A program made the translations under genes and the position numbers. Of a DNA stretch of 64,000 nt, positions 52,767 to 61,042 are shown in pieces. Source of the DNA: Hymenobacter guriensis. Lineage in GTDB: Bacteria > Bacteroidota > Bacteroidia > Cytophagales > Hymenobacteraceae. The stretch spans positions 1 to 64,000 of the forward strand of contig NZ_JADWYK010000013.1 in the NCBI RefSeq assembly GCF_015773195.1, written 5' to 3'. Position 1 is the stretch's first letter. Each line of letters starts with the position of its first letter. The notes beneath the pieces are model-generated. The model saw only the letters and a program-made list of their open reading frames with translations. It was not told the origin of the DNA and made no database searches.

Positions 52767-53743
52767 GGCCGGATCACGCGCACAGTTACCAATACATCCA
52801 GCAGCAGCAGCGCCAGCCCCAGCAGCAGGGGGTAGCGGTAGCGGTTGTCGGCCACGGCTACGGTGCGCACCTGCTCGGCCTGGCCTTCCACCCGGTTTAG
52901 GGCATTTACCAGCTGCGCAAACTCATTGCGCTGGGCCGTCAGCTCGAAATAGCGGCCGTTGGTTTGCTCGGCCAGGCGGCGCAGGGTAGCGGGCTCCAGG
53001 CGCGTCACCGCGTCACGGCCTTTGGCGTCGCGCACGTAGCCGCCCTGGGGGCGCGGAATCCGACTGCCTTCGGCCGTGCCTACGCCCACCGTGAACAGCC
53101 GTACCCCGGCCCGCGACACCTCGCGCAACACGGGCTCCAGGTTTTCCCCGAAGTCTTCCCCGTCACTGACCAGCACCACGGCCAGGGCCCGGGGAGGCAC
53201 GCCGGCCACGGCGGGGGTAGCGGCGAGGCGGCGCAAGGCCAGCTCCAGCGGGGGCGCCAGGTTGGTGGGCCCGGCCGGCAGCAGGGAAGTCTGCAGGGAA
53301 TTCAGAAACAGCTCCAGGGCGCTTTGGTCGTAGGTAAGCGGGCACTGCACGTAAGCTTCGGCCCCAAACACAATCAGCCCGATGCGGTCGGCCTGAAACC
53401 GGCTGACGAGTCGCGTCAGCTCGGCGCGGGCTTTCTGCAGGCGGGTAGGGGCCACGTCGGGGGCATCCATGGAGCGCGACAAATCCACCAGCAGCCACAC
53501 GTCCTTGCCGGCGGTGCGCACGGCCTGCTGCGTTACGCCCACGGCCGGGCCCAGCAGGGAAATCAGCAGGAGGGCAAAATAAAACAGGCGCAGCGGCAGC
53601 TTCCAGGCCAGGCGCCAGCCCCGCTGCCCAAAAGGCCGGGCCAGCCGCCGGGTGCGAAAAATGTAGCCCAGGTAAAGCACCACGAAGAGGCTGACAGCCA
53701 CCGCTTCTGCCCACCCAAAATGGGTTGCCCAGCTGATTTTCAT
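52763..53743 (-). CDS. von Willebrand factor type A protein, BatB-like
   Basis: 326 residues from the ATG at 53743. Two N-terminal membrane helices (about 10-28 and 52-72), a VWA domain with MIDAS residues Asp87, Ser89 and Ser91 (LLVDLSRSMD), and a C-terminal membrane helix (PLLLGLALLLLDVLVTVRVI). This is the BatA/BatB arrangement; the next gene is the BatC-like TPR protein. Neither moxR, a DUF58 gene nor batD/batE is in view, so the operon is partial here. Confidence 0.82.
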   Translation of the reverse strand: MKISWATHFGWAEAVAVSLFVVLYLGYIFRTRRLARPFGQRGWRLAWKLPLRLFYFALLLISLLGPAVGVTQQAVRTAGKDVWLLVDLSRSMDAPDVAPTRLQKARAELTRLVSRFQADRIGLIVFGAEAYVQCPLTYDQSALELFLNSLQTSLLPAGPTNLAPPLELALRRLAATPAVAGVPPRALAVVLVSDGEDFGENLEPVLREVSRAGVRLFTVGVGTAEGSRIPRPQGGYVRDAKGRDAVTRLEPATLRRLAEQTNGRYFELTAQRNEFAQLVNALNRVEGQAEQVRTVAVADNRYRYPLLLGLALLLLDVLVTVRVIRP

Positions 53744-53822
53744 GCGTGCCCTTCCTGTGTCATGCCGGCAAATATAACAGGCGGGGCGGGCCGGCGCCGG
53801 CAAAGATTTTTTCGCGGAAGTG

Positions 53823-53851
53823 TTGATTTCTGCCTGCTGGTTGTATATTTG
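53823..53851 (+). promoter_or_regulatory. Promoter of the tRNA cluster (TTG-N18-TATATTTG)
   Basis: TTG (53823-53825), 18 bases, TATATTTG (53844-53851): a consensus Bacteroidota promoter about 32 bases before tRNA-Ser. Confidence 0.75.
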
Positions 53852-53882
53852 CGCACTCTTCAGCCGGAAGAGTACCTTATCT

Positions 53883-53970
53883 GGAGAGATGGGTGAGTGG
53901 CTGAAACCAGTAGTTTGCTAAACTGCCGTAGCTCTAAAGGCTACCGGGGGTTCGAATCCCCCTCTCTCCG
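53883..53970 (+). tRNA. tRNA-Ser(GCT)
   Basis: Class II tRNA with a long variable arm. Acceptor GGAGAGA (53883-53889) pairs with TCTCTCC (53963-53969); the loop TTGCTAA carries anticodon GCT; the T-arm is GGGGGTTCGAATCCCCC. No CCA is encoded. Confidence 0.95.
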
Positions 53971-53980
53971 CATGTAATTG

Positions 53981-54054
53981 AATTATGAATGTTGAATTAT
54001 AAATTCTGGAATGGATTTTCGCCGTTCAGAATTTATAATTCAACATTCATAATT
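53981..54054. repeat. 28-bp perfect inverted repeat between two tRNA genes
   Basis: Arms 53981-54008 and 54027-54054 are exact reverse complements (AATTATGAATGTTGAATTAT.., 28 bases), with an 18-base loop GAATGGATTTTCGCCGTT. Very AT-rich in a GC-rich setting. It fits a small mobile palindrome (MITE-like) or an RNA-processing hairpin in the tRNA transcript. Confidence 0.9.
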
Positions 54055-54060
54055 AGTTTT

Positions 54061-54134
54061 CGGGGTGTAGCGTAGCCCGGTATCGCGCCTGCTTTGGGAG
54101 CAGGAGGCCGCAGGTTCGAATCCTGCCACCCCGA
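54061..54134 (+). tRNA. tRNA-Pro(TGG)
   Basis: Acceptor CGGGGTG (54061-54067) pairs with CACCCCG (54127-54133), discriminator A. The anticodon loop TTTGGGA carries TGG. The T-arm is GCAGGTTCGAATCCTGC. Confidence 0.95.
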
Positions 54135-54192
54135 CGTTCAGAGCTCAAGCCGTTTGCCCTCCAGGTGGGTGGGCGGCTTTTGTTTTTGTTTT

Positions 54193-54266
54193 GACCCCGT
54201 AGCTCAGCTGGATAGAGCAGCTGCCTTCTAAGCAGCCGGTCATGTGTTCGAATCACATCGGGGCCA
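54193..54266 (+). tRNA. tRNA-Arg(TCT)
   Basis: 74 bases. Anticodon loop CTTCTAA carries TCT; T-arm ATGTGTTCGAATCACAT. The acceptor GACCCCG (54193-54199) against CGGGGCC (54259-54265) has an A-C mismatch at position 2:71, odd for an active tRNA. Confidence 0.9.
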
Positions 54267-54405
54267 CGTTCGTTATCAGTCACTTAGCTTAATTGCTGAG
54301 TTGCTTTTTTATTGGTAGTTCATACAACCACCTTACTACTTACTTCTGCTTCCTTTGTCCTTGACCAAAGCAAAAGCCTTTGAATGGAGTAGAGGAGACT
54401 ATGCG

Positions 54406-54458
54406 TGTTCACGCGTTCACGCTGTTCACGGCCCTGTTCACGCGTGAACGTGAACAGG
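54406..54458. repeat. GTTCACG repeats ending in a perfect palindrome
   Basis: GTTCACG occurs four times between 54406 and 54442. The last copy joins CGTGAACAGG to give a 10-bp hairpin (54433-54442 with 54449-54458), inside which GTTCACGCGTGAAC is a 14-bp palindrome. It ends 6 bases before the IS3 element. The rest of 54267-54463 is featureless. Confidence 0.7.
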
Positions 54459-54476
54459 CTGTCTGAGGTGGTCTAG

Positions 54477-55400
54477 CTAAGCTGGACACTCTTTGGACGT
54501 GGTTTGGAGATAGGTTTCGAAGCGGTTAGGTGAGCGGTACGCGAGGGCGGAGTAGCGCCGTTCGCTGTTGTAGTAGGCAATGTAGTGCGCCAGTTCGAGG
54601 CGGGCTTCTTCTAGGCTGGGGAAGCTGCCGCCGTCAAGCAGCTCGGTTTTGAGCCGGCTCCAGAAGGATTCGGCTTGCGCGTTGTCGTAGCAGTTGCCTC
54701 GCCGGCTCATACTCTGCGTAGCGCTGTGGTTGGCCAGCAGGTCGCGGAAACGCGTGGCCGTGTATTGGCTGCCTTGATCGGAGTGCACGACGAGTCCGGG
54801 TGGGGGCTGGCGCACCGCCAAGGCCTCGCTGACCAGGTCTTCGGGCATCGATTCACGCACGTCCCAGCCGACGACCTTGCGTGACAGGCGTCCTGCCAGC
54901 TGGCCAGGTACAGCCAGCCGCCGCCTTGCTTAGGCAAGCAGGTGATGTCGCCCACCCAGACCTGGTTGGGGGCAGTGGGACGGGGCTGGCCCAGCAAGCG
55001 GTTGGGCGCCACACGCCGGCCATGCCCCGAATCGGTGGTGCGCGGCACGAAGCAGCGGGGCCGCTGGGCGCGCAGCCCATGCGCGGCGAGGGTGCGCCGG
55101 ATACGCCAGCGGCCCACGCGGTGGCCTTCGGCGTGCACCTCGGCCCGCAGCCGGCGCGTGCCGTAGCGGCGGCCGTGGCGCTGGAACGCGCGCACGACGG
55201 CTCGCTCCCAGGCCGCGGCTGGCTGCTGACGCCGCTGCCGCCCGGCGTAGTAACTGCTTGGGGCCACCTGCAGCACCGTGCACAGCACGCGTACCGGCAC
55301 CTGGTCGCGGTGCTGGTCAATGAAACGGTAGCGGCTCACGGCGTTTCGCGGCTGAAGATGGCCAAGGCTTTTTTTAAAACGGCCACTTCGCGTACCAGAC
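54477..55400 (-). pseudogene. IS3 transposase OrfB, frameshifted
   Basis: The DDE integrase part, in two frames. The upstream frame has the HTH-21 region (RYRFIDQHRDQVPVRVLC, YGTRRLRAEVHAEGHRVGRWRIRRTL) and PNQVWVGDITCLPKQGGGWLYLASW with the first Asp. The downstream frame has VVHSDQGSQYTATRFRDLL with the second Asp, and NCYDNAQAESFWSRLKTELL with the Glu. The join is at about 54878-54884, where CACGCAAGG has apparently lost one base relative to CACCGCAAGG, so OrfB is broken. The catalytic residues themselves are all present. Confidence 0.85.
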
Positions 55401-55638
55401 GCTGATTCTCGGCTCGCAACGCGCGCCACTCAGGGTCTTGCGCCTGCGCCGCGCTACCGGCCTCCGCTTCGGCTTGTGCCCGCCGCCAGCGGTACAGCAG
55501 CGTTTCGCTAATGCCTAACTGTTGCGCTGCCGAACGCGCTGAACGGCTTTCCTGCGCCAGACGTAACGCTTCGGTCTTGAACGCCTCGTCGTATTTGCGG
55601 CGCTTTACGGGCTGATGGATGTGCAACGTACTTGCCAT
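55336..55638 (-). CDS. IS3 transposase OrfA (HTH, DNA-binding)
   Basis: 100 residues: a helix-turn-helix (YDEAFKTEALRLAQESRSARSAAQQLGISETLLYRWRR) and a leucine-zipper-like end (LRAENQRLVREVAVLKKAL). Near its end, AAAAAAAG (55368-55375 on this strand) is a classic slippery sequence; a -1 shift there joins the frame of OrfB, giving the usual OrfAB fusion. Confidence 0.88.
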   Translation of the reverse strand: MASTLHIHQPVKRRKYDEAFKTEALRLAQESRSARSAAQQLGISETLLYRWRRAQAEAEAGSAAQAQDPEWRALRAENQRLVREVAVLKKALAIFSRETP

Positions 55639-55929
55639 GACAAAGGAAAAGTACGTCCGAATTCTGTCCGGCTCAACTGGACCACCTCACTATGGGCTAT
55701 AGCAGGAAGCTCCGTTCACAGGGCATGCCGAAAGTGCGCTTGGCTTTGTTGCAATTCGCATTCAGGCAACTCCCGTTGCATTCGCTTAGCTTAGGCGTCG
55801 TGGTATAGGCCTACTCTACCGCTGCTACCCAGGCTCTCTGGTGCAGGCTTGACCCATCCGGTTTCCTGGCTGGAATAGAAGCTAGAAGAAGCCGTATTTT
55901 CCCGATTCTTACAGGTTTAAGCAACTTCT

Positions 55930-58224
55930 ATGGCGCGAATCAACTGTCAATTTATCCTTGTCGCTGCCTTTCTGGTTTGCACGGCAGGCATTTTTGCCCC
56001 GCCCGCCAGCAGTCGGAAAACGGCTAGGAATAGCCCGGAGGCCAGCCTGACCCGGTACGTGGACCCGTATATCGGCACGGATTTTCATGGCCACGTATTT
56101 CTGGGGGCTAACGTGCCGTTTGGGGCCGTGCAGCTGGGGCCGGTAAACATTACCGAAGGCTGGGACTGGTGCTCGGGCTACCACTACTCCGATTCTACCA
56201 TCGTCGGCTTTGCCCATACTCACCTCAGCGGTACCGGCATCGGCGACCTGGGCGATGTGACGGTGATGCCTACCACCGGTCCGGTGCGCGTGACGGAGGG
56301 CCGGGTTAAGCACCCCGAGCAAGGCTTGGTTTCGCTGTTTTCTCACCAAGAAGAGCAGGCCCGCCCGGGCTACTACGCCGTGCGGCTGCAACGCTACAAC
56401 ATCAAGGCCGAGCTGACCGCTACCGAGCGGGTGGGCTTCCACCAGTACACGTTTCCTAAGTCCGACGCTTCGCACCTGATTTTCGATCTGCAGCAGGGCA
56501 TTGGCTGGGACCTGGCCACCGACACGCACATGGAACAGCTCAACGACAGCACCCTGGTGGGGTACCGCCACTCCAGGGGCTGGGCCGCGGATCAGCGCCT
56601 CTGGTTTGCGGCGGTATTCTCGAAACCTATCCGCGGCTTCAGCAGCGTGCAGGTGCTGGACACGCTGGGCAACACCAGGCCCGCTGCCACGGGCAACCGC
56701 ATCAAGGGCGTAGTAACTTTTGCCACGCAGGCGGGAGAAAAAGTCCAGTTGAAAGTGGGTATTTCCCCGGTGAGTACCGCCGGGGCGCTGGCCAATATCC
56801 AGGCCGAAATTCCGCACTGGAACTTTGAGCGGGTAGTGGCCCAGGCCGATGCCGCTTGGAACCGGGAGTTGCAGAAAGTGCGGGTGCAGGCCGATGAGGT
56901 TCGACTGAAAACCTTCTACACGGCCCTCTACCATACGATGATTGCGCCCTCCGTCTTCAACGACCACAACGGCGACTACCGGGGTACCGACAAACAGGTG
57001 CATAAAAACCCGGGCTTCACTAATCTCACCACCTTCTCCCTCTGGGACACCTACCGGGCAGCGCATCCGCTGTTCACTCTGCTCCAGCCTGAGCGGGTCA
57101 ACGACATGGTTAGCTCCATGCTGGCCATCTACCAGCAGCAGGGCAAGCTTCCCGTTTGGCACCTGATGGGCAACGAAACTAACTGTATGGTGGGCTACAG
57201 CGCCGTGCCCGTCGTGGCCGATGCCTACCTAAAAGGCTTCAAGGGGTTTGATGCTGCCCTGGCTTACGAGGCGGTGAAGGCCACCGCCATGCGCGACGAA
57301 TTTGGGCTGAAAGTCGTGAAAGAGCAGGGTTTTATCCCAGCCGATAGCGAGGTGGAAAGTGTATCGAAAGGGCTGGAGTACGCCATCGATGACTGGTGCA
57401 TTGCGCAGATGGCCAGGAAAATGGGTAATGCCGACGACTACGCCTACTTCAGCAAGCGCGCCAAAAACTACGCGAACTACTTCGACAAGCGCGTGGGCTT
57501 CATGCGCGGCCGCTTGGCGCAAAACAAGTGGCGTGTTCCGTTCAACCCGTTTACGTCGGTGCACGAGAAAAGCGACTTTACGGAAGGCAACGCCTGGCAA
57601 TACACGTGGCTGGTACCCCAGGACGTGGAGGGCCTGATCAGCCTGCTGGGCGGGGAAAAGCGGTTCAGCCAGAAGCTTGATTCGCTGTTCCTGGCGAAAG
57701 GCAGCATGGGCAAGGAAGCGTCCCCCGACATTTCGGGCCTGATTGGAATGTATGCCCACGGCAACGAGCCCGGCCACCACATCACCTATCTGTACAGCTA
57801 CGTGGGCCAGCCCTGGAAAACGGCCGACAAAGTCCGCTTTATCACCGAGAACTTCTACACCACCAGGCCCGACGGCATTATCGGCAATGAGGACGTGGGG
57901 CAGATGTCGGCCTGGCACGTTTTCTCCACCCTGGGCTTCTACCCGTTGAATCCGGCCAACGGCACCTACGTGTTTGGCAGCCCGGCCATCCGGCAGGCGA
58001 CTCTTCAGTTGGCCGCCGGCAAAACGCTGACTATTGAGGCTAAAAACAACAGCTCAGCCAACAAATACATTCAGGCGGTTACCCTGAACGGGCGGGCTTA
58101 CACCAAGTCCTACATTACGCACCAAGAGCTGCTCAAGGGAGGTACGCTGTCCTTTGAAATGGGCCCCAAACCCAGCAAGACCTGGGGCGTAGCCCAGGCC
58201 GACCGCCCGAAATCGGTGCTGTAA
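55930..58224 (+). CDS. Glycoside hydrolase family 92 (alpha-mannosidase-like)
   Basis: 764 residues with a signal peptide (about 1-28). The family pattern runs VDPYIGTDFHGHVFLGANVPFGAVQLGPVN, GWDWCSGYHYSDSTIVGFAHTHLSGTGIGDLGDV at the N-terminus, and SLWDTYRAAHPLFTL, LMGNETNCMVGYSAVPV, NEPGHHITYLYSYVGQPWKT, IIGNEDVGQMSAWHVFSTLGFYP in the catalytic half, with the expected acidic residues. GH92 enzymes are calcium-dependent exo-alpha-mannosidases that trim mannan or N-glycans. A probable GH76 mannanase gene at the right edge fits mannan use. Confidence 0.93.
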   Translation: MARINCQFILVAAFLVCTAGIFAPPASSRKTARNSPEASLTRYVDPYIGTDFHGHVFLGANVPFGAVQLGPVNITEGWDWCSGYHYSDSTIVGFAHTHLSGTGIGDLGDVTVMPTTGPVRVTEGRVKHPEQGLVSLFSHQEEQARPGYYAVRLQRYNIKAELTATERVGFHQYTFPKSDASHLIFDLQQGIGWDLATDTHMEQLNDSTLVGYRHSRGWAADQRLWFAAVFSKPIRGFSSVQVLDTLGNTRPAATGNRIKGVVTFATQAGEKVQLKVGISPVSTAGALANIQAEIPHWNFERVVAQADAAWNRELQKVRVQADEVRLKTFYTALYHTMIAPSVFNDHNGDYRGTDKQVHKNPGFTNLTTFSLWDTYRAAHPLFTLLQPERVNDMVSSMLAIYQQQGKLPVWHLMGNETNCMVGYSAVPVVADAYLKGFKGFDAALAYEAVKATAMRDEFGLKVVKEQGFIPADSEVESVSKGLEYAIDDWCIAQMARKMGNADDYAYFSKRAKNYANYFDKRVGFMRGRLAQNKWRVPFNPFTSVHEKSDFTEGNAWQYTWLVPQDVEGLISLLGGEKRFSQKLDSLFLAKGSMGKEASPDISGLIGMYAHGNEPGHHITYLYSYVGQPWKTADKVRFITENFYTTRPDGIIGNEDVGQMSAWHVFSTLGFYPLNPANGTYVFGSPAIRQATLQLAAGKTLTIEAKNNSSANKYIQAVTLNGRAYTKSYITHQELLKGGTLSFEMGPKPSKTWGVAQADRPKSVL

Positions 58225-58229
58225 AATGG

Positions 58230-58400
58230 ACCGTTTACGCTAAAAAGCGGCCATCTCAAATTCTGGAAGCAGGCTTCAGCTGCTTCAGTGGGCCGCCCGT
58301 AGCGCCCGCGCCGTAAACACGGGCGGCGCCGGCACCGACCTCACCCAATCCCCAGTCGTGCTTGTCCATACCCATCACGAGCTTGGAGCCCGGCCACATG
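58230..58400 (-). pseudogene. Possible decayed gene end
   Basis: On the minus strand about 45 codons read like a protein tail (PGSKLVMGMDKHDWGLGEVG followed by AGAARVYGAGATGGPLKQL) and end in a stop near 58258. A stop in the same frame upstream cuts it off. No family is assigned; it may be a fragment of a deleted gene. The rest of 58225-58492 shows nothing else. Confidence 0.3.
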
Positions 58401-58492
58401 CAGCCAGACGTTCAATGCCCTCATTGGTTGATGAAGACAATCTTCCCATCTTAGCGCGGAATCGATTTCCCTGCTAACTGGTCCTGCTCTGT

Positions 58493-58828
58493 ATGAATAT
58501 GCCCGCCTCGTCCGCTCTTTTTGTGCACCACGTCTTGTTTTACATGCCCGCTGCTGCCAGTGAGGCCGACAAAAACACCCTCCTGGAAGGGCTGCAGAAG
58601 CTAGCCCGCATTCCCTCTATCAGGATGGCGCATATCGGTACGCCGGCCGCTACCAATCGAGAGGTGATTGACCGCACCTACACGTATTCGTGGCTCTGCC
58701 TGTTCGACAATGCCGAGCAAGAGGAACTCTATCAGCAGCACCCGATTCACGATGCATTTCGTCAGCAGTATGCGGCCTACTGGGAGAAAGTAGTGATTTA
58801 TGATGCGCTGGGGCCTGAACTAAGCTAA
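58493..58828 (+). CDS. Dabb-family (stress-responsive A/B barrel) protein
   Basis: 111 residues. Pattern VHHVLFYMP, SEADKNTLLEGLQKLARIPSIRMAHIGTPA, TYSWLCLFDNAEQEELYQQHPIHDAFRQQYAAYWEKVVIYDAL fits the Dabb fold, with the His-x-x-H-D-x-F word typical of the family. Usually dimeric and of varied, often unknown function. Confidence 0.85.
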   Translation: MNMPASSALFVHHVLFYMPAAASEADKNTLLEGLQKLARIPSIRMAHIGTPAATNREVIDRTYTYSWLCLFDNAEQEELYQQHPIHDAFRQQYAAYWEKVVIYDALGPELS

Positions 58829-59038
58829 TCAGAGCCCGGTCTGGCGACGCCACGTCAGCAGTGCCTTGAGAGGGAATGTGGCGTTACTCAAATTTCTTGA
58901 AAACAGACTGTTAAGAGTAAATTATTGAAGCTATACAAGAAGAATAAAGCACAAGTATATTCCAAGGCGCAACGCAAACCGATTTGCCAAAAAAGCTAGC
59001 AGGCAGTATTTTAGCTGATCCATTTAGCTAATCCAGCC

Positions 59039-59440
59039 ATGGCAGCCACCCGTAAGCCGCGTCCCTCGACTATCGTTGTGGACGCTCAACCTATTCACGA
59101 GGCCGACCTATCCGGCAACGAGTTGCCGGAAGATAGCAGCACGGAGGCGGCCCTGTGTCCCACCTGCGGCGACTTGCTGGCCTGGCACGAGGAAGCCTGT
59201 ACCGCATCACCTGCTCCTAGGGATGAAACGCCGACAGTTCATCGGAAGCTGGGCACCTTCGCCTACGACCTGGGACAACCCGTGCAGCCGGCCACCCAGG
59301 CCCAGCCGCATACCATTGTGTGGCGTGGGCAACTTAAAGAGCGCAGCCCCGAAACCGGCTGGGTGCAGCGCGTGAACGTGTACCGGCTCAACGATGGGTT
59401 CTGGGACTGCTACCGCGAGGAGGAACTGCAGGTAGCCTAG
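59039..59440 (+). CDS. Hypothetical protein with CPxCG pair
   Basis: 133 residues from ATG 59039. A CPTCGD pair at about residues 40-45 may bind metal or be a degenerate knuckle, with a further Cys at 53. The C-terminal half (HTIVWRGQLKERSPETGWVQRVNVYRLNDGFWDCYREEELQVA) is beta-rich. No family recognised. Codon use is like the neighbours', so it is probably real. Confidence 0.5.
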   Translation: MAATRKPRPSTIVVDAQPIHEADLSGNELPEDSSTEAALCPTCGDLLAWHEEACTASPAPRDETPTVHRKLGTFAYDLGQPVQPATQAQPHTIVWRGQLKERSPETGWVQRVNVYRLNDGFWDCYREEELQVA

Positions 59441-59547
59441 TTGGTCGGCAAAAGAACGCCTAGCGGCCATTGCGGCAACAAAGCGCGCTCGGGCGTATAA
59501 GAAGACAGTAGCGCATGTTCTACTTCTCATCCTCTTCTCTACCCGTG

Positions 59548-59892
59548 ATGGCAGACAACAAGACGATACTGGAAAAGGCAAATGCGGCCATTACGGCTGG
59601 CAATTACGAAGGGTTTCTGGCACACTGTACTGACGACACGCAGTGGACATTTGTGGGCGAGCAAACGCTGCGAGGCAAGGAAGCGGTGCGCACCTGGATG
59701 GCCACGGCGTATGAACAGCCGCCCGTATTTCTGGTCAAGCACCTTATTGCCGAGGCTGATTTTGTGACGGCCCTCGGCACGATTACGCTGCCGGATGAAA
59801 GCGGGAAAGCGACCGACTACGCGTATTGTGACGTCTGGCGTTTTCGCGACGGAAAAATGGCCGAGTTAACGGCTTTCGTCATCAAGTCCTGA
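59548..59892 (+). CDS. NTF2-like (SnoaL-type) protein
   Basis: 114 residues from ATG 59548 (MADNKTILEKANAAITAGNYEGFLAHCTDDTQWTFVGEQTLRGKEAVRTWM); the upstream extension is not coding-like. The cone-shaped NTF2 fold is visible, with the final YAYCDVWRFRDGKMAELTAFVIK strand. Members are enzymes or binding proteins of varied role; no substrate is implied here. Confidence 0.8.
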   Translation: MADNKTILEKANAAITAGNYEGFLAHCTDDTQWTFVGEQTLRGKEAVRTWMATAYEQPPVFLVKHLIAEADFVTALGTITLPDESGKATDYAYCDVWRFRDGKMAELTAFVIKS

Positions 59893-60064
59893 TGGCTAGT
59901 AAAACCCCTGGAAATCTTCCTGTTTTGTTGATACAGGTATGCGGCTCATCCTCAAAAGCGCCCTGGCCAAATCACCGGTACTGTAGTGGAGCTTTTGTAG
60001 GTTAGGGGATTGGTTGGATTAGTTGAGGATTGCTTCCCAGGAAAACACCAACCGGTCATGCGTA

Positions 60065-60072
60065 TACCTTTG
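60065..60072 (+). promoter_or_regulatory. TACCTTTG -7 box before the XAC2610-like gene
   Basis: A perfect TAnnTTTG box sits 15 bases before ATG 60088, giving a near-leaderless message. No good TTG is found at the usual distance, so the call is tentative. It speaks for the 60088 start over 60058. Confidence 0.35.
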
Positions 60073-60087
60073 CCTGCCCAGGCTATT

Positions 60088-60777
60088 ATGATGCGTTGCT
60101 TCCTACTGATTTTCTTGCTTGGAGCCGCCACGGCCAGCCACGCGCAACGCAGCTTCACTATTTCCAAGGCATCGGCCCGCTATTCGGCTAAAATAACCGC
60201 GGCCGAATGCACCACGGAGCAATGCCATGGAAAGGGCACCATCCGGCTCTACAGCAAGGAAACCAAGCAGCTGGTCCAGACCTTCACCTCCGACGACCTG
60301 AACTTCTACCTCGACGCCCGCCAGCAGCCCTCAGTCAAGACGGTGGAGCTCTACGGGGAGCAAAGCCCGCTGCTGTTCGACGACTTCAACTTCGATGGCA
60401 CCGAAGACCTGGCCATTCGCAATGGCAACAACAGCAGCTACGGCGGCCCTTCCTACGACGTGTACGTGTACGCCAGCCGCCCCCGCAAATTCATTCGCAG
60501 TGCTGAGCTGACGGCGCTGGCCACTGACAATCTGGGCATGTTTACGGTCGACTCGAAGCGGAAGCGCCTGATTACGTTTGGGAAAGGCGGCTGCTGCTGG
60601 CACATGACGACCGAGTACGAGGTAGTACCGGGCAAGGGCCTGAGCGAAGTGCTGACCATTGAGGAGGATGCCACCGGGGGCGGGGAAAAGGTGACGGTGA
60701 AGACCCGCCGCAAAATCAACGGCCGCTGGACAACCACTACCCGCAGCTATCCACTCAACGACTACTACAAAGACTAA
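60088..60777 (+). CDS. Secreted XAC2610-like protein
   Basis: 229 residues from ATG 60088, signal peptide ending SHAQ. The core LLFDDFNFDGTEDLAIRNGNNSSYGGPSYDVYVY is the calcium-loop-like word of the XAC2610-related family, followed by AELTALATDNLGMFTVDSKRKRLITFGKGGCCWHMTTEYEV. Likely periplasmic or secreted. Role unknown. Confidence 0.7.
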   Translation: MMRCFLLIFLLGAATASHAQRSFTISKASARYSAKITAAECTTEQCHGKGTIRLYSKETKQLVQTFTSDDLNFYLDARQQPSVKTVELYGEQSPLLFDDFNFDGTEDLAIRNGNNSSYGGPSYDVYVYASRPRKFIRSAELTALATDNLGMFTVDSKRKRLITFGKGGCCWHMTTEYEVVPGKGLSEVLTIEEDATGGGEKVTVKTRRKINGRWTTTTRSYPLNDYYKD

Positions 60778-60891
60778 AAATCAACATCCTTTGATTGCTT
60801 GGCACAACAGGCAGGTGACGGTCGAGCGGGTGAGTTCCTAGTACTTGGCTCCAGGGTATGGAACCCGAAACACTATTAGGCGTGAAGTGAA

Positions 60892-60933
60892 AATGCCATA
60901 AGAAGCGTGGGTAAACCTCGCTCCTTACGGCAT
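60892..60933. terminator. Hairpin between convergent genes
   Basis: ATGCC-A-TAAG-A-AGCG pairs with CGCT-C-CTTA-C-GGCAT with two mismatches. It lies between the converging ends of the XAC2610-like and SGNH genes. No T-run follows, so termination is only likely. Nothing else is seen in 60778-61042. Confidence 0.4.
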
Positions 60934-61042
60934 AATCGACCTGACTTTTTGGGCAAGTTGATGTACTCTCAACTCATTTCAGAAAGGCTAATGACCCTTG
61001 GCCCTGGCTACATTCACTGGCTCTCGGTTCGGGTAAACCCAT

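Larger units (their letters stand above)
54464..55689 (-). mobile_element. IS3-family insertion sequence, 1226 bp
   Basis: 25-bp imperfect terminal inverted repeats: TGAGGTGGTC.. at 54464-54488 and its partner at 55665-55689, matching at 21 of 25 positions. Two reading frames with the IS3 arrangement lie between. No clear target duplication is seen at the flanks (GTC left, CTA right), so the copy is old or rearranged. Confidence 0.9.

Noticed and set aside
54053..54283. Short minus-strand open frame across two tRNA genes
   Set aside because: It is the complement of clear tRNA-Pro and tRNA-Arg cloverleaves.
55690..55929. Possible gene between the IS3 element and GH92
   Set aside because: No open frame of useful length, promoter or hairpin was found; treated as featureless.
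55909..57162. 417-codon minus-strand frame opposite GH92
   Set aside because: GH92 motifs fix the plus strand as coding; the minus frame has no domain features.
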